DNA from: Bugula neritina
Lineage: Eukaryota > Bryozoa > Gymnolaemata > Cheilostomatida > Bugulidae
Length of the DNA stretch: 64,000 nt
Assembly (NCBI GenBank): GCA_964035545.1
Contig: OZ037765.1
Location: 31,277,504-31,341,503 of the forward strand
Direction of reading: 5' to 3'
Position numbers and translations under genes: made by a program. This document shows positions 1 to 12,509 of the stretch, piece after piece (position 1 is the first letter of the stretch; each line of letters starts with the position of its first letter). The notes below the pieces were generated by a model. That model had not been told where the DNA came from. It was given only the letters and a program-made list of their open reading frames with translations, and did no database searches.

Positions 1-675
1 CTCGTCATGCATGAAAAAGATGGATATTCCAAGTGTGAGAATCAACTTTAGGCATTCAACTATAAATAAACTTTAATAATAGTTTTTGTTGAATAATTGT
101 ATATTATTGTATTTCTGTTACACTAAAGATCACTAATTTTATCATGTACGATATTAATTCTTGGAAGATGAGTTGAGAGAGAGAAATAAGGGTATGGGAA
201 TGAATAATAACAGTGTGAGACCAAATAATAGACCTAAGAGCTTGAGTAATAAGGGTATGAGAGCAAATTATAGACCTATGAGAGCATTTTGTGCGCATTA
301 TATGAGAGAGAATAATGGCTAGATACTTTATTGTGAGCATATGAGATACAATAATAAAGGAATTTTTGACCATTTGGCACTCCATATTTATAGACTTACT
401 TTAAATTTGCATAAAGTATTAAATATATTATACACGCTGCAGGGCTTGTTGACACATGCACTATGACTCATGAAAGATTGCATCATAGCCTGAATTAGCT
501 GACTGACTTCATTACTATATAGGTCGTAGTCAATCTGGGTTGCTAAATTGTATCTATAGATGGCAGTGTGAATGTATGAAATTATTCATAAAATCTAAAC
601 TATACAATATTCTCTAAGCCTAGGTTTCCTTTAAAGCCTTAGTTCAACATATTACATTTAATTTTGTATGATTAG
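1..675. other. Probable intron of the unidentified left-edge gene
   Basis: AT-rich sequence lying upstream of the terminal exon at 676-792. Positions 170-330 are a purine-rich low-complexity stretch with repeated 'tatgagag'-type words. No convincing further exon was found. A short open stretch at 1-35 followed by a possible donor could be an upstream exon, but it has no recognisable similarity. Confidence 0.4.
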
Positions 676-792
676 GTGCTAGGAGAGGTGGCTCTCGGGA
701 GATGTGTGAATGCACTGGATACTACTAGAGGAGGACAGCTTGTGGCAGTTGGGGGCATGGCTGATTGTATGAAGATAGGCTTAATGAGTTAG
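676..792 (+). CDS. 3'-terminal coding exon of an unidentified gene (partial)
   Basis: An AG acceptor at 674-675 opens a 39-codon frame (38 residues plus TAG at 790-792). It is locally GC-richer than its surroundings and an AATAAA signal lies at 813-818, so it reads as a genuine last exon of a plus-strand gene whose body is left of the window or in undetected upstream exons. The encoded tail is glycine-rich and ends VGGMADCMKIGLMS. It loosely resembles the last strand of a beta-propeller, but no family can be named. The gene is convergent with the methyltransferase gene at 1752-5091. Confidence 0.55.
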   Translation: MLGEVALGRCVNALDTTRGGQLVAVGGMADCMKIGLMS

Positions 793-812
793 AATTTGCT
801 ACAAATTTAATC

Positions 813-818
813 AATAAA
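813..818 (+). terminator. Poly(A) signal of left-edge gene
   Basis: Canonical AATAAA 21 nt after the TAG stop of the terminal exon at 676-792. The position is plausible for a very short 3' UTR. Confidence 0.5.
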
Positions 819-1751
819 TTACTTCCAAGATGGATCTTTGCAGCCATGTTTTTTTGCATATAGCATGTAAACAAGTAATAACATAACACAAAGCACTTTT
901 GACCTTTCTTTCATGGGAAGTTAGTGCAGAAATATACCATGACTTGGACAAAATCCTTGGTTTAATGGTCTGTATTGAATTCATAGCTTCAATTTCTCTG
1001 CACAAGAGTTAAAATTCAAATAAATATTTTAGGCCAAAATTTCAAGTTTGCATACAAAAAACGACTTCACCATAATAGCAATTCAAACTTTTAACCAGAG
1101 CTATGCTCTATAAATAAGAGATGCCAACTCAGATCATTTGTGTAACAGTTTAGGAATAAACAGGTCAGTACCCTATAGCTCCACATCACAGAAATGTATT
1201 ATTATTGATTTGTAAATGGCACAGTATTATTCAACAAATGTAAGAAGTTCGATACGATTACAGTTTATGACAGTTTTGTTGCTGCTATAGGCTACTTCTT
1301 ATGAGAAAATCACTAGTTTCGTTACATTTATAGACAAGTATTGCATTATAGCATTCCTTATAGCAAATATCTATAGAATCCAACAAAAACATCTTTTGAT
1401 TTTTAAACTGTTGAAAGAATGCACCTTTCTAAGGCTACAACAAACTAAAATATAAAAATTATAAAATCTATTTTTCGTCACTACAGTATAAAATTAGAAA
1501 TTATACATTTCTTCACCATTCAACACATATACACTTGCGTGCAAAAATAAAAAGACGGCACCAAAAAAAAAGAAAACGAAATAAGCAATATCAAATAGTA
1601 ATGGGAAGAAAAGTCATTTACAACATACAAAACTGTACATGAAAATTGATTGCCATTACAAATTTCAAGTTAGAACATTTCAAATTAAAAAATGATTATA
1701 GTTATAATAGAAAGAGATTTTAGGCGAGTAGGAATGCTGCCTTAGCTAGTA
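819..1751. other. Convergent intergenic region
   Basis: AT-rich sequence between two converging genes, presumably containing the 3' UTR of the methyltransferase gene (read on the minus strand). No credible coding exon, RNA gene or transposon signature was recognised. Open frames here are short and have no family resemblance. Confidence 0.5.
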
Positions 1752-4700
1752 TTATACAGGTTCCAAATTGACAATGTCAACTTTTCCATCAAACTTCAAC
1801 CTAATCCTTTTGATATTTCGGTGTGAAACAATTTGATTATAATCTATATGATCAGTGAAAAAGTCATCAATAGAAGATTGGCTACTGACGTCGTCTTGTG
1901 AGAAGACCGTACTGCGACTACTATCATCTTCCAACAATAGACGGTTATCGGAGAGTACTGCAGCCGGAGTGTCCACCTCACGGGCTAAAATTTCATAGAG
2001 AGGTTGGGGAGTGTCTGCCCCGGTTACTGATGAATCAGTTTCTGTGTCACTCAGTCTTGATTTACGTAACTTAAGTTTGGGTACTTTCTGTGCACGCTGA
2101 TGTAGATGAGAGACGTGGGGTTCTGTAGAGGAGTTGGAGTGTTTGGTGACATCACACGGGTCAGCTGTGGTGGTTGTACTGGAGGAGCAGCTGCTTCGAG
2201 AGTGAACAGAACTTCTGGTGCTTGGAGCACCAATAGGATGTCGGCTGATGACCCGTTCTGATTTTATTTGTGGCAGCGGGTATCCCTGAGCTAACAAGAG
2301 TTCGGCATCGTATCTGGTGATGCCGCGAGCTTTCAACTCTGATTTGGTGAGCAGATGCGCTTTTTTATGTAAGTTTTGAGATCTTTTGTTCCAAGAATCT
2401 GAAGAGTAAGTAAAGTAAGTAAGTAAAGTAAGTAAATTAGTAAACATTGATCAGTGTGGCAGCAATTGTAGCAGGCAGCAGTATTACTTCACAAAACTCT
2501 GACACGCAAATGTCTCACCATATGAAGCTCTAATTAACTCTATGAACACATATATATAAATAAGAAATAGACATACATACTCAACCTTTGAGAAAAAATC
2601 AAAACCCTTGGAATTCAAAAAGTTATACATCTTTAGAAGACACATATTTTCTCATTTATATTTTAATTAAATACATAAATTTCAAAACTCAACTGTTGGA
2701 AGGAACTCTACTTCAAATGAACAAACCTGAACGACTGGGGGAGTCGATCAATTTGTTCCGAGCTGATTGTTTTAGTCTGGTAGAAGATTTAACAGAGAGG
2801 ACAGCTTCTACTTCTGACTTTACTGGGGCTACATTCTCAGTAGGTTTCACTTGGGAGACAGGCTTTACGTCAGCAGCTTGTTTTGGCTCCACTACTTCAG
2901 AATCCTTGATGTCAGAGGAGCTGTTCACGTGCTTCAGACGCATCTCCGTATGACGTAGGCTGTACCCGTTTTTAGATTTGAGTTTTATGGGTGAAGCAGG
3001 CTTAAACTTTCCAGTACATCTCCTGAATGCAACAAGCAACTATTAACATATATGCCTGGAGTGTAGCTGTGAATTTGTAGCTGAATCATTACGCAAACAG
3101 AAATACAGTGCATGGGACACTTGGCGCTTGCCCTACTGGGTAGCTGTCATTTGCTTTCTCTGCCAACTTTTTTCTCGCATAGAGAACAAATATTTGCAGC
3201 AAGCAAAGTCATATACAGTTGGGTCAGCTTAACTTTGCTATACAAAGGCTGGTTGCAGACACACACAGATTATCCGAGATGTAATAACTCTTTGATGAAC
3301 TACATGGTTATGAACTTCGTATTGCAATCTTAGACATTTGAAAACAAAGACGATAGCATTGTAGAAACATACTTTTCACAGGTTGTGCATTCACAAAGAC
3401 TGTTTCCATCTCCAAAGAAGTCGTCGCCATAGTAACACGTGATCTCATCACCAATATCTATGTCACGTAGAGCTATAACACAGGCTGTGTCTCGACCAGT
3501 TGGAACAAACTGTGTAGAAACAAGAACAACGCACTGCTGTATACTGCTACACGCCACTACCGACACAAATAAGTAATTTACAGAAGCACATTTACATAGA
3601 CAATGGTGAAAAAGACCAACATGAAGTAATGATATGCAAAAACAGTTGAAAATTCTGAATTCATCTACTTTTCAAGAAAACACAAGACGACTCGGAGAGA
3701 CAGAGGAGGTTGTATTTATAACATTGCAATAGAGTGTAGCACAAAATAATCTACAGAGTAACTTTATCAACATACTTTACAGTTAGGCTTGCAATCATGA
3801 TTGATAAAGGAGGCTGGACCAAGCCACAATTGAGCACAGTTCTTTCGGCACGAGTACATCACACTGAAGTCGTTTTTTCCGGGCCGTAAAATTTGTGCCT
3901 CTTCTTCCTTGGTCAGCTCTGCTATGCAGCCAACAAGCAGCGGGATCTTCTCATCTCTAACCCTAAACACATGAAATACCCCCTGAGCTGTAACTACAAA
4001 CTTACAAAACATATGGAAAGCTGAGATAACCTTGCAACAGCTGACTGAAGCACCGTTTCTTAGGCTAGCGATGAGTTAACCATTATATCAAAAACTTCTC
4101 CCTTCATAATAAAGTATGAATAAAAAATAAAACTTCACTGCTCAGCAAAATTAGACCTTTAAGAAAACTTCATATAACTAAAAACATAAGAGTCAATTGA
4201 AAAATAGCTATGCACCGAGTATGTGCTAAAGATGCTGCACTTTCAGCTCATGCCAATTGATGCAACTATTAGAGAAACTTTGACTATGGGAGATGAAGAT
4301 GAAGCCACAGCATTACACAACTAAATATAGTAAATGTCTCCATGTTGTACAATTATATAGAAAACAATTATACAACATAACATGATATTAGCCTATAGTA
4401 TTAAATGCCCCTACCAATCTTGCGTAGCGCAGATCCTACCACCAACATTTCCTTCCATCGAGTAGCGCTGACACGACGTTATTTCATAACCAGCTTCATT
4501 GGAAAATGTTTTCAAATACCTAAAGGCCTAAAGTAGCAAACATAGTAAACACTAGTAAAAGTTTTTCGGTAAATTTGAATAAAATGTTAGAGTAAATCGT
4601 ACAAAGACAGAAATAAGAAAGAAAACTAACATGTTCTTTAAATAATTGGAGTTGACGAGAGTTTTTCTTTTGAAATTGAACTTTAACCCATTCATTAGAT

Positions 4701-5091
4701 AAAAACTCATTAATGGCCATGTCGATATCCTGGTTTATTCGATATTTCTCTACAATGGCCTTCCATTCCTCTTGCTTCCCTTTGACTGGTCGAAATCTAC
4801 CAAAACACATGCTTTAATGAGTTAAAAAAAATAAAGTTTTACTAAACCATTGCAGAGATTACAAGCTAATAAAATCAGAATCAAATTCACACTCTTTTGA
4901 AACCCATAGCGGCATGACATTTCAATAAACTTTAGACATCATACAACAAGCAATACCTACCGTGTGTTCATTTTATGAGTAGTGAAATTGAGAAATGGGT
5001 CAATGATAAGACTAGTGCACAGGTCATCAAAATCACACAGTTCTCTAGCATTCATGCCTATGGAAGGCATTAGGCGACCCTCCACCACCAT
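1752..5091 (-). CDS. KMT5B: Suv4-20 family histone H4 lysine-20 methyltransferase (KMT5B/KMT5C)
   Basis: Seven coding exons on the minus strand: 5091-4961, 4796-4631, 4527-4415, 3962-3776, 3509-3373, 3022-2727, 2398-1752. They splice in frame to about 558 aa. Residues 13-45 ([17 protein letters not shown]...HKMNTR) and the following helical region match the Suv4-20 N-domain. The SET domain spans about residues 128-230, with [24 protein letters not shown] and the SAM/lysine-pocket motif [10 protein letters not shown] near residue 190. The post-SET zinc ligands are C224, C238, C240 and C243. By family knowledge the enzyme di- and tri-methylates H4K20 on H4K20me1 nucleosomes in heterochromatin and DNA repair. 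The last exon is Ser-rich and unconserved. The start was chosen because it precedes the conserved GMxAxELC motif closely, as in vertebrate KMT5C; an upstream non-coding exon is possible. Vertebrates have two paralogues, so KMT5B here means the pro-orthologue. Confidence 0.93.
2402..2440. repeat. AGTAA/AAGTAAGT short tandem repeat at a splice acceptor
   Basis: Repeated 'agtaagtaa' words directly 3' (plus strand) of the last KMT5B exon. On the transcribed minus strand this makes a (CTTA)n polypyrimidine-like tract ending CTCTTCAG, the acceptor of that exon. Confidence 0.7.
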
Positions 5092-6759
5092 TGCAACCCT
5101 CTATAGTTCTTCTGCAACAAACAGTCCACCAAAATACTATTCAACTCAAGAAAATTGCTTATATAACATACCAATATTAGTTATAGGCAATTTGCAGCTT
5201 ATAAAAGACCAATGACTTTAAATTCCATAACTACTTGCCAAATAAAGTATGTGCTACTAAAAACATTTATAGGTGGATTGAAGAACTTACACAAACATAC
5301 ATAACTAATATTATAACTATAACAGTAATAGTAAATGAATTTATGAAAGTTATAGCTAAAATGAGTATTAGTTGTAGTCATATTGATATGAGTTATAGTT
5401 TTTTAACTAATAGTTTTAATGTGATCATGATGTTAAACTTCAAGTTCATGTTCATATTTATTTATTACATAGCTATACTTATACTAATACTTATAGTATT
5501 ACTATTAGACTAAAAGTAATACTATTACTATTAGTATTAGTATTACTATTAGACTAAAAGTAATACTATTACTATTAGTATTAGTATTACTATTAGATTT
5601 CCTTTTAGTTTTACCATAACCATGTCCATTGCATGATATTGATTGCCTAGTCTTACACTTACACTAAGAGTAAGAGTAAGTCTAACACCGATACTCATAC
5701 AGCATACTCAACTCCTAGGGCTAGAGTAGCCTAGTGAATGTGATAGTCATAGTCATACTGAAAGTGAATGACATTAAGTTTAAATATAACTACAATTCTA
5801 ATATTAAGTAGAACTATAACATTAACAATAACTATAACTATGAGTATCAGTAGTATAAGTTGCTGTTAGTATAACTATAAGATTAAGATTATCAAGTTTA
5901 ATTTGAAGTGTAAGATTAAGAAATTGAATAACTAATTGAATAAGTCTAAGACAGTTTGAGTTACTTATTAGTTATTACTAAGAACAAAGAGTAAGACTAA
6001 GAGTAAGAGTGACTGTGATACTCATACTGATAGTGATGGTGCCATAATCTACCAAAGGTGTTTTGAATAGTTTAATAAACAGTTTGCACCTTTTAAGTGT
6101 TAGAATTATTTGCTTTTAGATACAAATGGTGGCATTGAAATTTTTTCAAGTGACAAAGCATATAAATTATAATAACAGTAATTATATATTTGCACGGGTT
6201 TCAACACGGTTAATTGGCCTTTAGGGGAAATTTGCCTTCGATTTACATTGTTTCGATATAGGATACATTGCCGCACTAAAAAGGGGTGCTTTGCAGTTAT
6301 AACCTTGCAGTTGTTGTAATAACAATTTTATTATTGATTTTTTTTACTTGATAGATAGTACAAATTTTTTTACAACATTATTTACAAATAATAAGCTAGA
6401 TTTTAGTTATTTCCCGTTTCTCTTATTACTGCACCAAATTCCGTAGTAGAAATTAAGAAAAAATTCATTTTCGCTTTTAAAGATTTACCTTATTCCTAAA
6501 TAATAATTTAGCACTTTATACTAATAAAAACATAAGTTATATTGTAAGTTGAAAAAATTACGTGCGTGCATTATATGATTCATTTTATTTTTTTGCTATA
6601 ATTCTAAATAAAAATAATTTGGTACGCAATCATTTTATGCAATTTACTCCTAATAATTTTTTTAGAATAAGGTAAACTTACGCTTCAGCTAGTCAGAAAT
6701 CGCACACGTGAGGAAACAAGCTAATAAGGAACACAAAGACTTCGCTGCCTGTTGAAAAG
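5092..6759. promoter_or_regulatory. Divergent KMT5B / Caprin 5' region
   Basis: About 1.7 kb between two start codons facing away from each other, so it should hold both promoters and any 5' UTR exons. It is AT-rich. Positions 5300-6050 are degenerate low complexity made of words such as 'agtaag', 'actata' and 'agtatt', including a 44-bp tandem duplication. An E-box CACGTG lies at 6705-6710, about 50 bp upstream of the Caprin start. No TATA element was assigned and no further gene was recognised. Confidence 0.5.
5496..5597. repeat. 44-bp tandem repeat (about 2 copies)
   Basis: The word 'attagactaaaagtaatac' recurs at 5504 and 5548, giving an exact 44-bp period. The unit is itself built from 'tattact/agtatta' words that are nearly self-complementary. 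It lies in the KMT5B/Caprin divergent region. Confidence 0.8.
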
Positions 6760-9700
6760 ATGCCTTCTCTTGCTACTAAATGTGAGCCTGTAGTGGCCAC
6801 AGATTCAGCAGACATGTCAAAAACTATAGTGGTAATGATGGAAAAGAAAATTAGAAATTTGGAAAAACGCAAGGTAAGAGTAAGACTCTGACAGTGAGTG
6901 TGACTCAAAGTGAAAGTTTAAGTAAAAAGCGCTGCGACCGTCAGTGTGAATAAATTTCCTTATTTATGTCCTGTGCCTGTTGTAAATAATAAATAAAAAT
7001 CAGTTTTAATTTCAGGTATTTCAATTTGTTAAGCTAAACTAAAAATAAAACTGTAAAAGTAAATTCAAATTCAAATTGAAATTGAGTAAAACTTTAACTT
7101 AAACTAAACGATAAAACTAAAAGTAAAACTAAAAGACAAAACATTTTAAAACTGAAAGTAAATCACTAAAAAGTCAGTAAATGATAGTTCAATTTCATTG
7201 ATAATGTTATGATTATTTTATATAAAAAGTGAGAGTCCTCGGGCTTATGTTCATGTTGATCATGATGATTATTATTTATAATTATTGCATTCACTGCTAG
7301 TGCTAGTTCCACTAGGCTGAAGTGGATAGGACTTTCCTCCAGATGTTATCTATTTTATTATCATTATGATTATCTTTATTATAAATATAAGACTAAGTAA
7401 AATAATAATGAATTGCATTTAAAATTTCTTCAGTTGTCAAACTGAATCTAATAGTAATACTCTGACTACCTTTACTAGAACTATAGAGTTAAACTTGAAG
7501 TTGGTGCAGTCCAAGTCTTAGACTTAGAGTTAGTATCAACATTAAATAAAAGTACTTATAAATTTACCACACAAAATTTAACTCACATTTGTGATTCTAG
7601 CGTTATGATCAAGGTTAGCTGAATAATCCAGTAAATAATTAAGTTTAAAAATAGAAAATGCCTTTGGGAAACTTACATGCAATAACAATACTGGTTGTTA
7701 TATGCTAAGTTCTGACCGTTGGTTAATATATATTAGAATATCCAATAAATTTAATATAACTCTATGTCCATCACAATATTTATTTTACTTCTTCCCACTC
7801 CCAGCATTATAATTATCACATTTGTATCAATTTAAGAAAGACATCAGTATGGTAGGTGGATTTAAATCAACTCAAGTCGAAATTTTTTTAGTTAGGCCTG
7901 ATATTCACATTGATGTGGCTTCAATGTTCAATTTATTTGGCTGGTGACTCATTATGAGAACTGTAAATATGCTCAAAGTTACAGTAGTTGGTACTGTAAT
8001 TAAAGCTACATGTAATTGAACTTGTTATTAATAAATAATTACAAATTGGTATTAACTGGTTACATGTAGAATGTGAAGATCTGTCATTTAGTGACTTGAT
8101 TAGTAATAACCTAATGTACTGTTCTGCTATATTTACTCATACTGGTGTATACTTTATAGTAGTAATGATGCTTTATATATTAATAAAGTTTTACTGGTGT
8201 AATGTGCTATGCTCGTCGATATTTGGCCCCTACATGCTACAGTAGGTGTTTAGATTTCTCCCATTGAAGTTTACCATATCATAGTGTAACTAAATTAATA
8301 CTGAAATAATGGAATAAATCAGTTAAAATAGTGAATCAATGATTTTGGCACTGTATGTATTTATTATATCAAATAGTAATTTTTATGAAGCTGTAAATAT
8401 TCCAACCACATTAATTATTATTTCATATTTACTTGTAACTTATTTTTATCTCTCAATGTTTCAGGGAAAGCTGGAAGATTATCGGAAGAAGCAATCTCAT
8501 GGACAGACCTTGACTGATGAACAGTTGAGTGCGGTGGCAAAGCTAGATGACGTTTTGTCGCAAATTGACTTGCTTCAAGATTTCATAAAGCAATTCAACG
8601 CTTATGCTGCTGACGTAAGTTTTACTCATGCTACTACTTCTGTATGTATTCAATGTAACATGTTGCTAAGTGCATCTCATTATGATCTGATATCACGTCA
8701 GGTGGTCAAGCAGCAAAAGAAGCAGCAGAAAAGAGAGCGTTTTGAGCAAATTGAAAATGAACGGAAACGGATTCTTAGCATCCTGCAGGTACAGACTGTC
8801 TTGAACGCTCTCGGTGAAGAGGAGACCAGAAAGGTATTCACTGAAGGTTCTGGCGGTGCTGTGAAGCTGGAGGAGACGGAATTGAATCACTTGGATGAAC
8901 TCTACAAAATTATTAATCCCGAGCGTGGCGCCGAAGAAAGGTATGAGTTTTATTATATTCTATTTGATGACATCATTTTGCTCTACACTAAAAAGTTTTT
9001 TATATTCATGAGCTGCCTTTGTCCAGGAAATATTAAGATGTAGTTTAATTGTTGGACATCGCGTATGTTTGTAGTCTGGTGGACTCGCTGAAGCCAGCAT
9101 CTGAACATATGCAGTCGTTACTGGATGCCCGAGACAAAGCCGTTTGCGGAACTACTTATCGTGAACTCAACAATCTGATCACAAAAATTCAACACTGCCC
9201 TTTCTTCACCGAGAGGCCCCGATCTCCTGAGACCAAAGAAGTCAAGAGTGAGTTACGTCTTGTGGCCTTTCTCTGGTATTTCTTTCAAATTGCTAGTTTT
9301 TGAGTCTTTAGTAGTGATGAATATATATTTACTGATGTTGATGTTTTATGTGCACTTCATTTTATTTATTAGGGTGGCAAGAAAATTTAAAGTCATACAT
9401 TCTGAGCTTCGTATAAGTGTACTCCACTAGAGCAATTCTGATGTTTCTATATGACATTGGTTATGCATTGTGCTACCATACAAATTAAACCGTGTGGATA
9501 TCACCGCATTTTCTAACTAGTTGAGTATAGAATATATGGCTATGCTTGATGTATATCTTCTCTCTCACACGTGTAGCCAAGTATGTCTGACTGCTTACCT
9601 GATGAACTCTGCTGTTTCACAGACGACGTGGAAGCTGCCACAGAGGACGGATATGTACACATACAAGCCGAGGAGGTGCCCCATGCTGACTCAGCTGAAG

Positions 9701-12174
9701 TACAGTCTGCGCTCCCACCAGAGGTACCACCACCCGCAGAAGCTGAGGAAGCTCACCAACAACCAAACCTTCTTGCTGCTCAGCCCACTGTCAATCAGCC
9801 CAAATCCATAGAGAAGATTGTGGAGAACGTTCAAGGGCAGTTCAACTTCCTCCAGGAGTCTGAACTCGACAGAGACCGTAAGTTTCTCTCTGAGACCGAG
9901 GCGTGTTCAGACTTATCACTGCTAAGCTAACCAGTTATTGAAAGACACTCTGGTGGGCTCGGCAACCATAATTTCACAGTAGCTTCAGTTCATGAAAAAA
10001 GTGTAATTTTTCTGCCTGTCGGTATAGTTTCATATGCTTGTTTCTTCAAAATTCCAGAATTATAATTTTAAAAAAAACTTGAGCAAGCTATTCAGCTACC
10101 AACACACACTAGTCACTTGTTAGAATAGCCCCATACACAGTATCAGCCTAAGCCCTAAAATGTAATGATGAAAGACTAAATGATTCTAATGTTCCTGTAC
10201 TTGTTTTGTAAATTCTGCTCTTAGAATGTCAAACTCCTAGATATATGCTATTTATGATCAGGTCTGAATGCTGTCTATCATATAGACTAATACACTGATT
10301 GTAGCAGCTCACTCGGATCCAGCTGTCCTAGCAGTCCACTCCCTTCCAGCTCAACCCTTCCCTCAGCCCATCATGAACCACAGCCAACCACCAGCAGGTT
10401 AGTACGTCTCTTTGTTCTCACTCTACCTTCTGCACAGTTGAACGTTCTTTCACAGTTGACTGGTAATCCCAGCAAATGATTTAGACATAATATGTTTGCA
10501 TTACAGGATATGGAGAGAATAATATGATAGCTATGATGGTGATAGGTCAGTTTAGTGTGCAGTTGTTAGTGTTGTGTGATTTGTGTGGTCAGTCACTGTT
10601 TAAGTTTCTTATCCACCACTCTATGTGTTAGCATTTACTATTACGTTTACTATAGCCACACATTCCCCAGGGTGCACACAGTGCAGTATACTGGTAGACT
10701 CCCTAATAAATAGTACACCAACATGTTTATATTATGAATCTTTTTTGAGGTCAACGATTCCTCCACAATATGCCACTCACTGCCTGTATTGCTAGTTTTC
10801 TCTGCCTTGCACTGGTCGTTCATCTCCACTGTGTAAATACTGTGTTTCCACTTTCATGTGCCTTTCCTGTGTATTAAATGCATGGCCTTTGCCTTTTGTT
10901 ATATTGCGTCTCTTACTAAGGAGTTGCCCCTCCATACTGCTTGTGTTGCTACTTTGTACCTGTAGTTCCCATTTAATCTGACATTGCAGTCCAGGGCAAT
11001 TTGCAGAACCTATTAAAAATAAATTTTTTAATTTGATGTGGCAGAAATGCAGACTTTCTCTACGGAGGCAGAAGTGAGGCAGTTCGAAACCTTCCAAGGC
11101 TTGTTTTTTAATTGCTTTCAACTAGTCTCACTTGCCAACCATCCACACATATGCTACAATATTGACATTCCTGTACTTACCTGTGTTGTAGAGAACTCCG
11201 GCTATATTCCACCACCTGCCCAGGTAGCTGACAGCGCGTACCAACACTACAGTATTCAGTCAAACCCAAGCTCCACCCCTCACCCTATTCCCATGCCAAA
11301 TGAAACTCCTGTCCAGCAATCAAGTCAATCAGTCTTCTCCGCTCAACCAGAACACAACTTTGATGGCGGCCGTACGTTTGAGTCATCGAGCTACAAGCAG
11401 CAGGACAAATCCTCTGCACCCGGTGACGGTGAGTTACTTCCCTCCTGCCCTGTCTTTACTCTTTAGTGTGCGAGTCTAGTTTCTGTTTCGTGCTGACTAG
11501 TTACCAACTCTGTAATAAACACCACCATTGCCTTTTCTGAAGATGGCCCTTATCATGATGCTATTATAAATATCATACTGCTATAACCATGTGTTGCTGA
11601 ATTGTATTACTATGCCATCCACTGATGAGGCAAAAACTGGCATTGCCTAAACTTTTGACTGAATCACATTCTCAACTATGGCAGACGGAGCAGGGCATAC
11701 AGGTAGCCAGGTGTCATGTCTGTCTATCTGTTTAGACGTGCACCAGAGAGGCCAAGGGCAGATGAGAAGAGGTGGTGGCGGAGGAGGTTACCGCGGTATG
11801 CGAGGAAATCACAGTAATGGATATGGTGGCCGTGGGGGGTACCGAGGTGGCCCTTCTGACCGACCCGGTGGTGGATATCGTGGAGACAGATCCTCTGGGA
11901 GTGACAGGCCAAGACAGGGTTCACCCTCTAGAAACAATGGATTCTCCGGGGATCAAAGGAGGGGCGGCAGAGGCGGGCCCCGAGGTGGTAACAATGGTGA
12001 GTGGGCCTCAGTCTAAAGTAATGCACATTGAGCTCCTCTTTTTCTCGTTGATGGACAAGTTCTGATACAATGCTCTGGTTTGTAGGCTATCGAGGATCTG
12101 GCAGAGGGAATCGAGGCGGTAATAGAGGCGGCTTCAGGGGAGGCAACCAACAACACATGCAGCACCAGCAATAG
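6760..12174 (+). CDS. CAPRIN1: Caprin family RNA-binding protein (cytoplasmic, cell-cycle/stress-granule associated)
   Basis: Ten coding exons: 6760-6873, 8465-8614, 8702-8940, 9075-9247, 9373-9410 (inferred micro-exon), 9577-9877, 10308-10397, 11192-11428, 11736-11996, 12086-12174. They close in frame to about 563 aa. Residues ~28-235 form the caprin HR1 homology region, with KKIRNLEKRK then GKLEDYRKK, an NERKRI helix, LDELYKIINPER and AVCGTTYREL. A second conserved block around residues 320-335 reads VENVQGQFNFLQESELD. The tail (from ~450) is an RGG/GYRGG-rich low-complexity RNA-binding region ending in a Gln/His-rich terminus. Caprin-1 binds mRNA, partners with FMR1 and G3BP, and represses or transports translation targets; I infer the same role here. 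The 38-nt exon is needed to reconcile phase but has no recognised similarity. The first intron is 1.6 kb and low complexity. Confidence 0.92.
6874..8464 (+). other. Caprin intron 1, low-complexity
   Basis: 1.6-kb intron bounded by GTAAGA and TTTCAG. The first kilobase is rich in 'gtaag', 'aactaaa' and 'attatcatta' words resembling those seen near other 5' ends in the window. No exon or transposon was recognised in it. Confidence 0.6.
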
Positions 12175-12503
12175 TCGTGTTCCTTTATTCATGCAGACTA
12201 GTTTCTGACATTCCTGTTGTTACACTTTCACTTACCTCATTGACATTGTGATGTAATCACCAGAAAGTATTGGCTAATACAGCCCTCAGTTTCCTGACAT
12301 AGGAAGGTTCTTTTCAACAAGCAACAAAGTCTTAGTGTGTACAACTGGTGACAGTTGACACACATGTTTATGTGATCAAATATGTACATTAAGTCATCTC
12401 TAGCCCTCATAAATGTCATTGTAATGTATGTAAAATAACTGCTCTGTAAACAATTACTCCTATCCATATTTACTGATTTTCAGTACCAATTTTTTTTGAT
12501 CAC

Positions 12504-12509
12504 AATAAA
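12504..12509 (+). terminator. Poly(A) signal of Caprin gene
   Basis: AATAAA 330 nt downstream of the Caprin TAG stop (12172-12174), preceded by an AT-rich 3' UTR. Confidence 0.6.

Noticed and set aside
6484-6676. Possible MITE bounded by 'tttaccttattc' / 'gaataaggtaaa'
   Set aside because: Only about 12 bp of inverted match, no second copy found, and the remaining arms do not pair.
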